Notes under the pieces: generated by a model
What the model saw: only the letters and a program-made list of their open reading frames with translations
Databases searched by the model: none
What the model was told of the DNA's origin: nothing
Shown here: positions 1-11,016 of the stretch, one piece after another
Layout: each line of letters starts with the position of its first letter
Position numbering within the stretch: the stretch's first letter is position 1
Translations under genes and position numbers: made by a program
Assembly: GCF_041296385.1 (NCBI RefSeq)
Contig: NC_091020.1
Location: 28,290,001-28,354,000, forward strand
Reading direction: 5' to 3'
From: Aphelocoma coerulescens
Taxonomy: Eukaryota > Chordata > Aves > Passeriformes > Corvidae
DNA: 64,000 bases

Positions 1-1239
1 CTCGTCTGCAGCAGCGTCCGTCCCATATGGTGATCGCTCCTTGTGCATGCAGCATCCATCAGCATTAACAAATTTGCTTAGAAAGTGCGGAGAGGAACAA
101 CACAGCCACCTTTTCCTAATTATTTCCTGCTAAACCACGCTTTTTAGCTTTTGCCCTTGTTGCAGAGTAACTACTTTACAACTTTAGGGAAAAGGATAAA
201 AAGGAGATGAGAGATTAACTCTTGGCAAACTCGGATGCCCGCGATAGCCGGCTCAGATTTAGGAAGCGGGTATCTTGCAATGCTCGTAGGCAAGAGCAAG
301 GCGCAGGGCAGAAGGCTTTAGCCTTGCTCGGTTCAGCAATGCTCTCAGGTACCCCTGTTAATTCTCTTTTAGAAGCAGCTTGGGAAAATACAGTAACCAG
401 GGCACCATAACATTATCTATCTCGAAGTTTGTCTTGCATCCCTGTTGCAGTAGGTCGGTGTTTTACAGAAATATTAAATACTAAAGGAAAAGGGAGGAGG
501 GGGAGAGAACAGAGCTAATGCTAAAGGTCTGCCAAATGTCACCTCAGTGTTACAATGACAAGAAAATACACTTTCCTTACAGCTCTCCCCCTAAGAAATT
601 TGTTTTGAGGGATTTGACAATCTTGCAGATAAAGTGACTGCTTGCTACACTTAACTGATCATGCTCCCTCACGGCCGGCCGGCGTTTCCTCGCTGCACTT
701 AGTAATACCTGCGCAACCTGGCTTGGAGTAGCATTGTCATTGATTTCCAAAGTAACTGCTTTTTAGCTCTTGTGAACAGACATACCTGCGTGGGGGGGGG
801 GGGGGGGGGGGGGAAGGAAAGTCTTTCCCCCACTCCCTGGAAGGGTGATGGTAAAGTGCTATATTGGAAAAGACAGGAGGCTTCTCTAAATTTTGATAAC
901 TGCAGCCGACAATTTAGAAATAAGACACTTCTCACAGCCAACATGACAGTGGATTTTGAGCATTCAGAAAACACCAGGCCAAAAAACTGGAGACATCTTG
1001 ATCTTTTAAGACAGCTTTTCCAGTACTTTAAGTGAAGGGGGGGAGCAGGGAAAGAAAAAGAGAGAGAAAAGCTGCAAGGAAAATAATACAAAGCCAGCAC
1101 AATTGGCATCTAGACAGTAAAGAAAAAAAGTTTTTGAGGTTAACAGAAGGAAAGACAAAGCTGTTATGTACCCGAGGGATGCAATTTTAGTGGGAATGGA
1201 AGATTTGAGTGGTAAAGGAGGAGCGCTTGCCTCTGGGTT
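1..1239 (+). other. TCF7L2: TCF7L2 intron, 5' part in window
   Basis: Non-coding intronic sequence; the exons encoding the beta-catenin-binding N-terminus lie upstream of the window. No splice-flanked open segment matching TCF7L2 is visible here. It contains a pure G22 run at 792-813. Short open frames in this stretch have no ATG or no protein-like composition. Assignment to the TCF7L2 intron follows from the first coding exon being an internal exon at 10884 that starts in phase 0. Confidence 0.8.
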
Positions 1240-1983
1240 CTCTCTCTTCCAGCAGTTCGGCTGCTGGCATCTCAATTTGAATTGCTGGGTGAGTAGCACT
1301 TTCTGCGTGCGCGGTTTCCGTCTTGACCATTGAACTTCTGATGTGACTTCTCTCCCTCTCCTCCTCTCTTCCTCTCCTTCCCTTTCTTCCTGTGTGGAAT
1401 CAAAAAAAAAAAAAAAGGAGGGGGGGTGGAAGCATGAGAAATCAAGCAAGCATCTCCAGCTGTGACCTTTGTTAGCGACTCTGTTTTTATTTATTTATTT
1501 TATGGTAATCGTCTTTTTTAGTAGGGGGAAGCGCGACTTTTCGATGCCACTTAATTTGACAGCAGTGGCGAGGAGAGAGCGGCAGAGCCGCTCTGTCGCG
1601 ACACAATGGTGCAGCGGGACAGTTGTTGCACTCCTCCTCTGTGCCCTTCCCTCCGCCCGGGTTTGGGGTTTGCTTGGGGGGGAGAGAGGGGGGAAAGGAA
1701 TTTTTTCCTCGTGCATCCAGGGTGGGATCAGGGTGTGTTGGCGGGGCGGTGTTTCAGAGCCCGGTGTGCAGCAGGTTTCGGGGGCTGATTCCTGGCTGCT
1801 GAACAATGGTTACCAGCGAGGGAGAAGTGTGTGCGCGTGTAGAGCTGTGTTACATCCGCAGTCAGGCAGTCACACAGTGACCATGACATCACTAGCTTTT
1901 CTTCTCTTTTTTTCCTTTGGGGCGGAGGGGGCCACTTCAAAGCTTTCTTCAGTTCAGTACGATATTTCCTAAACTCTGAAACC
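1240..1983 (+). promoter_or_regulatory. TCF7L2: Candidate intronic promoter of TCF7L2 (dominant-negative isoform)
   Basis: This block is visibly richer in CpG than the rest of the intron, with CpG clusters near 1308-1322, 1530-1610, 1655, 1740-1760 and 1820-1860. It carries GC-box-like GGGGCGG elements near 1743 and 1919, a CRE-like TGACATCA at 1884-1891, and TCF/LEF core matches CTTTGTT at 1467-1473 and TTCAAAG (reverse of CTTTGAA) at 1936-1942. A homeodomain-type TAATTA lies just downstream at 2128-2133. No TATA box is placed convincingly. It leads directly into an ATG-bearing exon end at 1989. In mouse, a truncated dominant-negative Tcf7l2 made from an intronic promoter and controlled by Vax2 is established; equating that promoter with this block is inference. 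Auto-regulation by TCF proteins through the two sites is possible but unproven. Confidence 0.55.
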
Positions 1984-1989
1984 ATGAAG
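1984..1989 (+). CDS. TCF7L2: Putative alternative first coding exon (Met-Lys) of truncated TCF7L2
   Basis: The sequence reads acc ATG AAG followed immediately by gtaaaa. This gives an initiator with A at -3 (good Kozak context) and a plausible splice donor after two whole codons. The next TCF7L2 exon (10884) begins in phase 0 with TCT, so splicing yields M-K-S-N-K-V-P in the correct frame. Continuing through the mapped exons gives 425 residues with a C-clamp exon and the E-tail, or 283 with the short tail. The product would lack the beta-catenin-binding domain but keep the NLK sites, Groucho region and HMG box, so it would act as a Wnt-target repressor. The 5' end of the exon cannot be set from sequence alone. 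The ATG, donor and phase are seen; use as a real first exon is inferred. Confidence 0.55.
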
Positions 1990-4900
1990 GTAAAAATGTT
2001 TGGGTTTGGGGTTTTTTTCTTAAAGGAAGAAAAGTTGGTTTGTAGCAGGGCACATGCGGTACAGTTAAGGGGGTTTGGAGATGGAATGGTTTAACTCTTG
2101 CCATACACAAAACGAGATCTTTTGTTTTAATTATTAAAAATAGTACACAGTACTATTTATTGGGTGCTTCTGATCCTGTGTTTGGTTGACAGTTAAATTT
2201 TCTGAATTCTTCAGAAAGCTCGGCTGTAATGTGAAAGGTGAAAATTTTGGGGACACTACATAACAATTATTTTACCCAGTGATAAAGGAATATGAAAAAT
2301 AAGAGAGAATGCTGATAAATATGAGATAAGTCGTTTTAATACAGTGGTTCTGTTTGCTGTCAGAGGTCCATGAGACTTTCTTTCTCCTATTATTATATAC
2401 TACAGAAAGTAAAGCTACCCCTCAGCCAGTTTTGTGTATTAACTGTACTTGTACACAGAAAATAGAAACTAATTGAAGAATTCTACAGCGCATCACATTT
2501 TCACTGGTGGTTTTGTGGAAGTCTTGAGTTTTCTGCTGTTTCCTTTTCTAACTCTGCCAGACTTGCTTACAGAGTCACTTGATCCAGGAGGAGGATTTTC
2601 TATCTCTTCAGGACTCTTTGATACCTTTGCCCTGAGTAGCTTAGTTGATTTATTTGCCTTTTCTTATATAAAACAAGGGATGAAATTCTGTAAAATTTGT
2701 CTAAAATTAATTAATCTAAAAGGACAGGTGTTTCTTCTTTCACTGCGTGTTGTTGTGTATGCAGGTTTTGCAGGACTGATGGTGAGATCTCACAAATGTT
2801 TTACCTTTAGAGGAATTTTTTTACTGGGACTTGGGGCAAAAGGCCTGACAGCACTGTGTAAATGTGCCTGTTACTTTCCTTCTGAAATACTTGCAAGGTG
2901 TATCAGTTCTGATGTGCATTTAACATAGCATTTTTGGGGAAACTTTTTTGAATTTATTCAGGAAATAATTGATCTGGACTTACTTAATAATTTCATCACT
3001 TAATGGTTTTGTGTGGGATGTAATGTTTTGAGCACATTAAAAAATGAAAACAGTTTTTAAAACCTTGTTATTTGTTAGGTGATTTAATATACATTTGCTA
3101 GGTATATTGCATATCGGTGTTGAGCACAGTCCACTATAATTTGTGAATGCTCCCTTTTAAAAAGCTGTGCTGAAAACTTGTCATCATATCTTAAGGCATG
3201 TGTGTGCATGATAGTTTTTAAATAATGGTGTTGTTACTGAAATTGCCAAGTACAAGAGGGTATAGACATACATGCTAATTTTCTTTCATTTCTTGCAGTT
3301 TTTCAACAGCTTCACATTCAAGGTCTTGCTATAGACAGAAATCACAGATACCCTAATAAAAATCAGGAGCTATTTCTCCTACAGTGTATGTCCATCTAGT
3401 GTTGAAATAAGTGGTTTATAAGCAAGAATTAAAGCTGTTTATAATGAGGCATATCAGAGATTGTTGGGCAGTGAGTCAAATTGCATGACTAGGTATTCAC
3501 ACAAAAGCATGTAACAAGGTCTATTGAGGCAATTATAAGCAGTATTTTGCTTATATTTGCTTTTCTCTCTGCTTTTCATCTTCTCTTAATTTTTGTGTTA
3601 CTGCTCTGTGCCTCTCCCCTTCCTACTCTATTTGTGTTCAGGACCATTTCCCAAAGACCTGCTTTGGTTTCACCCATCTTTTTGCTGAGTGGTTGTGCAT
3701 CCAGCACACCTTGTATTGGTATGGCTTAACAAAAAGGTATTTTTCAGTTTTACTGTAATATGTGCCAAGTGTTTCTGCTTTTTTGCATTGTTAGAATGCA
3801 TGAAGCCTTGCCTGCTCTGCAGAGGTAGTATCTGTCTAGTAATTAAAATTAACTGAAGTATGCAAAGAAAGCACTGAGTATTTGTCACATTGGGGAACAA
3901 ACTGCCTCTCCTTCTGTAATGGAAGAAATAAATCTGGGCACTTTATTACCTGAAACTTGAAGGGACTGAGCACTACCCTGTCCTCTTGGTAAGGGAAAAT
4001 CCACCTGTTGATCAAATCATCTCTAATTTTGATACTCAGTGTAAGGCTTGCCTGGATACATGCAGGCCACAGTTCTGGGCTATAGATGATGTAATTGGTG
4101 TCTGAATTCATATGCCAAGGTCAGGCAGAGCAGGTGAGCAGAGTGCTTTTTCTTTATCAGTGAAGCCTTAAGAGAATAAGTAAGGTAGAATCTAGCTGTC
4201 ATAAGTGTAATTCCAGTGTTGCTGAAGGATCTCAAAATACATAGTTGCGTAGCAGGTGCTTGTTTGGGTCTGACCTGACATTAGAGTAGCACCACATTGT
4301 CCAAGACTGCAGCACTTATTTTGTGTTTAAAACCCCAAGTTTCTTTCTTTTACTTAAAAAAAACCCCGAAGAAACCCACTCCAAATACCGAAGCATTAAA
4401 CTTACAGCCCTCAACAGCTTTGAAAGCAGAGTGTGAGCACACTTAATAATGTTTTACTACTAGTGTGTTTTATCCTGCTGCATCGGAACTAACAGGCGGT
4501 AATTAGATAGCTAAACCCCAGTCCTTCCCCTTGTACACTAGAGGATTTGGCGTATGCTAATTGTCACCAGATCATTTCACATAATTGCCTTTTGGCGAAA
4601 TTAAGTGGAAATTTCCTGAACATCTTAAATCCTCATTTCCCCACCCCCTCCCCTCAGTACCTTTGCTCCCTGACAGGAAGGATGTGGAAAAATGTCAAAC
4701 ACAGTGACTTAGCTCTCCAATATTCAGGGGACACTTCATCAGACTTAAAGGGGGAAAAAAAACAAAACGATTCTTCTCATGAATGAATTGCTGAACACTT
4801 AGAGCCAGGAAGCTGATTTTGTTGTTTTGTCTGAGAGACTGCTAATAGACCACGGGGTTTTGTTGGAAAGCCAGCAGTTCTTGCAGGAGCAGGTAGGCAC

Positions 4901-7900
4901 TCGCTGGCTTTGGGAAGTGGTCACGGAGGGAAGGGGAAGAAACAGAAGGTTGCAAAAGTGTGTGTATGTCCCCATTTTTAAGATTTTTTTAAATTATTAA
5001 TGGTAGGGCAGTGGGGGTTGTTGCGGGGTTTTTTGGGTTTCTTTTTTTTAAGGCTCTGCCTTGGGAGGGTATTGTCCCAGCACATGGTTGTCAGTGCTCC
5101 TGTCATCGTTTGTGTGAAAGAAGAAAATGAGCCTTTTTTTAGCAGGGCGAGTTGCGATTATCAATGGAGGCCTTGTCTCCTGCTACAATGGGCAGTTAGC
5201 TTAGGGCAGGACCTTAGGCAGGAATCAGCTACATTAAACTGAGAAAGGGCTCAGGCCACTGCATCAGCCATGAAGGAGCAAGGGGAAGTAGTTTTCAGGA
5301 ATGCTTAGTCAGGTGTGAAAGCATCCTTAAAAAAATAAACTGTGGCTCCACTAGCTAAGTAGGGCTGGGTAAAACTAAATCTTCCCTTTTCTTTAGGAAA
5401 TGCTTCATCAGTAGTGTTGAATTTTTATGCTTGGGAAGGGGATGAGTACCAAATTACATATACCTGGTGGGTTTGGTTGGCTTTATCTTCTCAGTTAACC
5501 TAGATGGTTTGCAGTTCCCTGTAGTTCAGGGTGCCACCCAGAGTGGCTACTGATGTGGGTGATCCCCAGGACTGCAGTGGTGCTTACTGATGCTCTGCTT
5601 ATTGATGCTTGGCTTTGGGTGGTGGTGACTCTGCTGGAAGCGGAAAAATATTTCAATATTTGCAGCAATATTTTGGGGTTTGCTTTCACTTGCAGCTTAA
5701 TTTCCTGATTTGTGTGGGGTGTCAGGGTGGTGAGGGGATGAGTGTCGTGTAAGGATGTCATTCCTAGGCCAAATCAGGGAGAGATCAACCTTTAGAAAAA
5801 AAGAAACTCCTTTTATGAGCATCTTTGGAGCTGCAGAGCAGTTCAGGAGCATCCTTTAGCATTTCACTGGCCACAGTCAGCATAACTGCAATAACATCAT
5901 CTGGAAAATAGAGAGAAACAATTTATAAACCTATTTTTTAATGTGAACTGGTATTGCATGGTACTCCCTTGCTAAGCCCAGGGAGTAACTCCAGGAGGGC
6001 CTGCTAATTCAAGACCACTGTCGACCTGCATCCACCCTGGAGGAGGGGAAAAGGCTGACAAACCCTCTTCTGTGCTGCTTTTGTTTTCTTGTATTAGGCT
6101 CATAAAAGCACTTTCAGGGCCCATCTTTCTTCAGCAGAAAAGGAGAGCAGTGGGGAAGAGGAGGATGTGGCAAAAAGACAGGCGGAGCTCTAGCTCCATT
6201 TGTTTTCAGTGTCTCTTGGTTCATAGGTTTTCAGGAGGATGGTGAGCTCTTGTTCCTCTGGTAGTGGAGGAAGGGGCCAGGGCTCTGGGGCCTGGGTGCA
6301 AGTAGCTGCTCAGTCCCTCCCATGCCGTGCTCCCGGCCGCGGGTGGTTGAGGGGTGCCTGGTGGGCTGCAGCACCTCCCTGCCTCACAGGGCTTTAAGGA
6401 CATTTCAATGGCCACCCAGGTCAGGGAAGGGGATGCAGCTCCAGGGCCTGTGCTGGCAGCTACTGGAGTTTCAGGCTGGGTTGGTGCAGGAGCATCCCCG
6501 TGCCCTGCCCTCGGGATGCACTGGAAAGGAGTCGGAGGCCAAAGGCTTTGGCTGCTGTGATGCTGCCATGGCATGATGGCTTGTTTTCAGCCTGGGTGGC
6601 TTTTTGTGCAGACCTGCCTTTACTAACCCCACATTTTCCTGGTGAGGGCATCCTCTGGTGTCTCTGGCATGTTTTTCTCTGACTTTGAGTTGATACCATG
6701 TTTTTGTTACCAAAGCCAAACAAGCTATGAATTTGCAAACAGAAATTGCAGTAGTAAACTCTTCCTGTTTAGAGGTTGGTTTCTCTTTGTGTGCTGAACA
6801 ATACAATGTTTCATCTTGTGCAAGTCTTATGTTGCTTTCAGAGACTTAGGAACTATTGATTTATACAGCATGTATTAACTTCTTCAGTAAATGGGGAGTA
6901 TTCATCAGTGGGGTGTATTAAATTGGGCTGTATACGCATAGTAGCATCTTTCATCCTGTTAATGAAATGTCCTTACCATGCAACAAAGACTAATACACAG
7001 CAATTCATACACACAATCCCCTGCAGTTTAAATCTGAAGTTCAGATAGGGGTTTTTGTTCCCTAAAGGCACCTATCAGAACTTAGCCTAAATGGACCTCA
7101 GTATTCCTCTCAAACATTTATCAGTCCAAAATTTGTTGTGGTTTTGGTGTGGGAATGTTTTTTGTTCTAGAGCTCCATTATTGTTTAAACTGATCTGTGT
7201 TTAAGCGCTCCCAGAAGCATTTCAAATTCATATAGAGAAATTAAGTAGTAGAGCCCCTATGGGGACAATTTCCTGTGGTTTGCTTCAGGCAGCAGTTATC
7301 AAGAAAAGCAAACTTCTCTTGTTTTTTTGCAATTCTTTACTGTGCCCTCTAACCCAGCATATGAGACCTCAGATTTCAGTGGAGAGGGGTGATTTATCAG
7401 CAGAGGACGTGGTACTTTGTAGATGCTGGGATTTCTTTTTAGAAATCTCCACTTGTTCCTATCCTGTTACCACATGCCCTGATGCTAATCTGTGTGTACC
7501 AGTGCAGCTCCCCTTCCGTGCCTGACAGAGCCATAAATGGAGCTCTTGAACTTGCCAGAGCAACCCCTGCATCTCCCAATGGCTTTTAGCTTGAAACTGC
7601 ACTTTATCAAGTACTCACAAATGTATATTGGAGAATATTGCCTTTTGCAGGGGGATGTCTAAAGTCATCTAATAGGTGTCTCCTATTGATGGCTTCTGTG
7701 GTTTACCTTTCATTACAAGTGGATGGGTTTAGGACCACACTTAGTACTCAGGCAGAGCTCCCACTGACTTCATAGGAAGATGCATCTGCAGGATTAATCC
7801 TGCTCTTTCCCAGATAGTCCTTTATTTTCCTCTTTTCCAAGGAAACTTAGTTAACTTCAGGAATGGTACTTTTAAAGAGCAGCTTGTTTAGCATATTATG

Positions 7901-10883
7901 CATGATTAGCTTGGCTTGCAAACTGTGTGTGCTGTTCTGAGGGGAGTTATGGTCCCTTTCCCCAGTGTGTGCTAAACAGTGCAAAACAGAATGGAAACCT
8001 GTCCCTGGGTGGTGGTACAGATGCCAACTGATTCGCTGGGAAGTGGATTACACTCCTCTGTCTCAAACAGCATATTTTTGAGCATGTATATGACAGCTTC
8101 TCCCTTTCCCATGGTAGATTCTCCCCCCACCTCTGCCCCAGCATCATCATAATGGCAAAAAAGTATCCTTCCATTACACCTTTATATGAGTGGTTTGTTT
8201 GAGTGCCTGGTAGTCGCCCAAATAAAAATTACTTACTGGAGGAAAAATTTGCAGACTTGAGGTTCAAGCTTTTAGTTGTTGATTTTTATTTGGTTTTCCT
8301 TTTGCTTTTTATTTCTCTCTGAAACATCTTAAGTAAAATGCATCATAATTTAGCAGTTGTTCTGTTTTGTGGAGATATTGCAGGTGGTCTTGGTATATCA
8401 AAGCAACAAGTGGTGATTTCCCACAGTTTACATGTAACCCCCTATGGTACATCTGGCTTTGGTGATGGAGCCATGTCAGTCCAGCTTTCCTTTCACATGT
8501 TGTTTCGTGTTTGTCGGCTTAAGTCTGACCTTCTAATGTTATTCTATCACTTACTTATTTTTTTAGCTAGCCAGCTCCAGTTTCTATGAAAATAAGCTCT
8601 CTGTGGAAGACAGCCCTTAATGTCTGTCAGGGCCTGGGTGAGGTTTGCAATGATGTGAAGATAGAGTTGGGAGAACACAAAGCTACAGCATGTATTAATT
8701 TCTTCAATAAATGGGGCCACACTGTGGGTCACCTACCAGCAGGAGTTCACACAGTTCTTGGCCAGATAAAATAGCTCTTATTGGAAATGATCATTTTTGT
8801 GAACCCCATCAACTGGTCATTTGGTTTATATGTCATGTGTTGTTGAGTAGATGCCTGTGACTTTGTATGGTGTGAAATATGATTTGTTAGGTGATGCCCT
8901 TGCCAAAGCTTTCAGTTACTTTTGGATTGCTTAGGTTGGTTCACTTGAAAGAGAACAGTTTTGGGTTAGAGCATCTCCTTTGGCTTTTTGAACTTGGAGA
9001 GCCAAATCCTCATATCTCCTCTGATGTGAGACCATTATGGATCTGTGTGGCCAAAAGTTGTCCTTGGCTGTTGAGCTGGCAGAAGATCTGACCCACAACC
9101 CAGCCAACAGAATGTGCTGTAAATCACAGCACTGGCTGTTGTCACCACGCTCTGTCCTGCGTGGTGGCCACTTGACATGGGAATCCCCTGTGCCAAGTGC
9201 TTGGTGGTAGAGAGGAGTCATCCCATGTAAGGGTGGCAAAAAGAGATGAACATGGTGAAGAACACAGGAGAAGTTGTGGGAAGCACAAGCACAGCTCTTG
9301 GCTTGCTTCTTTTGGATGCACACTTTTTTCTGCAGGTTATCAAAGCAGTGAGCCCAAATAGCCGTGTATGGCAGGGGCTGGGGCTGGGGGAGCCAAAGGG
9401 GCTTCACGAGGCCAAAGCATGACGGAGGGACTTCTTGTTTATGCAGGGAAGACAGATGTTTCTTTTCCTCCTTGCTCCCAGTTTGTCTTCTCTCTTCCTT
9501 CCCCACAAGCTCATTCCCAAAGAATAACTGAATTATTTTTGAAATGCTTTTAAGGGAAGCTCAGAGCATTGGAAGCAAGATCAGATAATAGCAATAGCAT
9601 TTCTAAGGTGGCACAGTGAGAGTGTGTGTGTGTGTTTGGGGGTGCTGGGGAGTGAGCAGTGGGCTTGGAGCCATCCTGGAGCGGGAGGGTGAGCAGGAGA
9701 GTGCTGGCAGACCCTGAACAGCAGCGGCGCTATCACGGCCACCGTGGTATCACTACTTTATTTTAATGTGATTCCTTTTACTTGATGTTAATGCAAGTTG
9801 TTCCTTACTTAAAGTAATAAAAGGAAATGAAGACACATTCTAAAATGAAACCTGACTCTAATCCATTCATCATCTAATACCAGCCTCTTTATCTTTGCTG
9901 GTACCTAATCTGGTTAAATGTCCCTGTTGTAGGATTTTAGTGAAAATCCTCTATGGGGAATAGGGTTTTTTGCAATTGGATTACTCGCAGTAAATGGTCC
10001 AGCGGTTCGCTTGTTTCAGCTTAATTTTTTTCTTTGTGATCTTGTAAGGGTAAGTTACAGTTCAGCCTGCCTTTTCTTTCATTCATTCACTCCTTTTTAA
10101 TTTTTTTTTTTTATTGTTGTTGAGAAAAAGATTTTTTTTTCCCCCAGAGCTAGGAATGTGATGGGGAAAACCTCATGATATCTGCATGATTATTCCCCCT
10201 ACAAGAGTGTTAATTTCAATGGCTTTATCTGGGGGGTTTTGCCATTATTTATATAGCTGAATATTTTAGTAGCCTAATTAATCAGTATCCAGTTTCCATT
10301 TATTAGCGCTCTCTGATGAATTGATAATTAATCAGCTCTTTTAAAATATATATATAAAATATGCAGGTGATCGCTTGTCAGCTTAATGCTTGCTGATGAA
10401 GGGAATACTCCAGCACTACAAAGGCTTTTTATCTGGAGTATTTGCAATGAGCAGTAAAATGCAGAATTGAGAGTGAGGACAGGAAGGGGAGAGGAGAGGA
10501 CCTACAGGTCAGTGAGCATTTGGGTCTCCTGCTAATTAAATGGGGGACTCTCTCAGCCCCTCACTGAGAAGTCTGCCTGCATCTTGGAGGTGAAGCACAA
10601 GATTATAAAATAAAAAGGGAAAATTTTAAAGAATTGCTGTTGCTCCATACAGGAGCATGACAGGTCAAAAAGATTAAAGGACCTCAACAGCAGGGAAAGT
10701 GTGTGAGGAGGTTTTAAGCAAGAGGGTGGGAGAACTGCAAGGGTGACACCAAGAAGAGATCTGGAAAAGTCTGAGGATCACATTGAAATCCTGGCTACTC
10801 AGATTTTTGTATGTTGTACCTCGTGCTGCTATGGGGGGATGCCCAGCACTGCCCTAACGCCGTCAACCTTTTTCTCTTGACAG
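1990..10883 (+). other. TCF7L2: TCF7L2 intron between putative internal first exon and the SNKVP exon
   Basis: About 8.9 kb of intron. I recognise no transposon copy in it. The last kilobase (about 9740-10450) is AT-rich with many TAAT cores and looks like conserved non-coding sequence. The rest holds only chance ORFs. The longest, at 2473-2928, starts at TTG and has no relative I recognise. The intron ends in a polypyrimidine tract and cag at 10881-10883. Confidence 0.85.
9740..10450 (+). promoter_or_regulatory. Candidate conserved non-coding element upstream of SNKVP exon
   Basis: AT-rich, repeat-free stretch with dense homeodomain-type cores. The 11-mer TAATTAATCAG occurs twice, at 10275-10285 and 10325-10335, exactly 50 bp apart. 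Other ATTA/TAAT cores flank them. The composition resembles vertebrate developmental enhancers, and TCF7L2 introns are known to be rich in these. No expression or conservation data are available here, so the call rests on motif density alone. Confidence 0.3.
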
Positions 10884-11016
10884 TCTAACAAAGTGCCAGT
10901 TGTGCAGCACCCACACCATGTACACCCTCTTACGCCGCTTATCACATACAGCAATGAGCACTTCACACCAGGAAACCCTCCTCCACACTTACCAGCTGAC
11001 GTAGATCCCAAAACAG
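10884..11016 (+). CDS. TCF7L2: TCF7L2 exon: NLK-site / start of Groucho-binding region (SNKVP...)
   Basis: 133-nt exon bounded by ttgacag and gtaggt; enters in phase 0 and leaves one base. It encodes 44 whole codons starting [12 protein letters not shown] and ending PADVDPKT, diagnostic of TCF7L2. It contains two Thr-Pro sites, LTP (codon at 10932-10934) and FTP. These correspond to the Thr residues that Nemo-like kinase phosphorylates in human TCF7L2 to loosen DNA binding. The exon lies between the beta-catenin-binding N-terminus (outside the window) and the HMG box, in the flexible part that contributes to co-repressor contact. Because its phase-0 start also fits the ATG AAG exon at 1984, it is the shared entry point of full-length and truncated isoforms. 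Confidence 0.97.

Noticed and set aside
2473..2928. 151-codon plus-strand ORF
   Set aside because: Starts at TTG, hydrophobic AT-driven composition, no family signature, lies inside an intron without splice signals around it.
8931..9506. 191-codon minus-strand ORF
   Set aside because: Antisense in an intron, no recognisable domain, His/Pro/Ser-rich chance composition.
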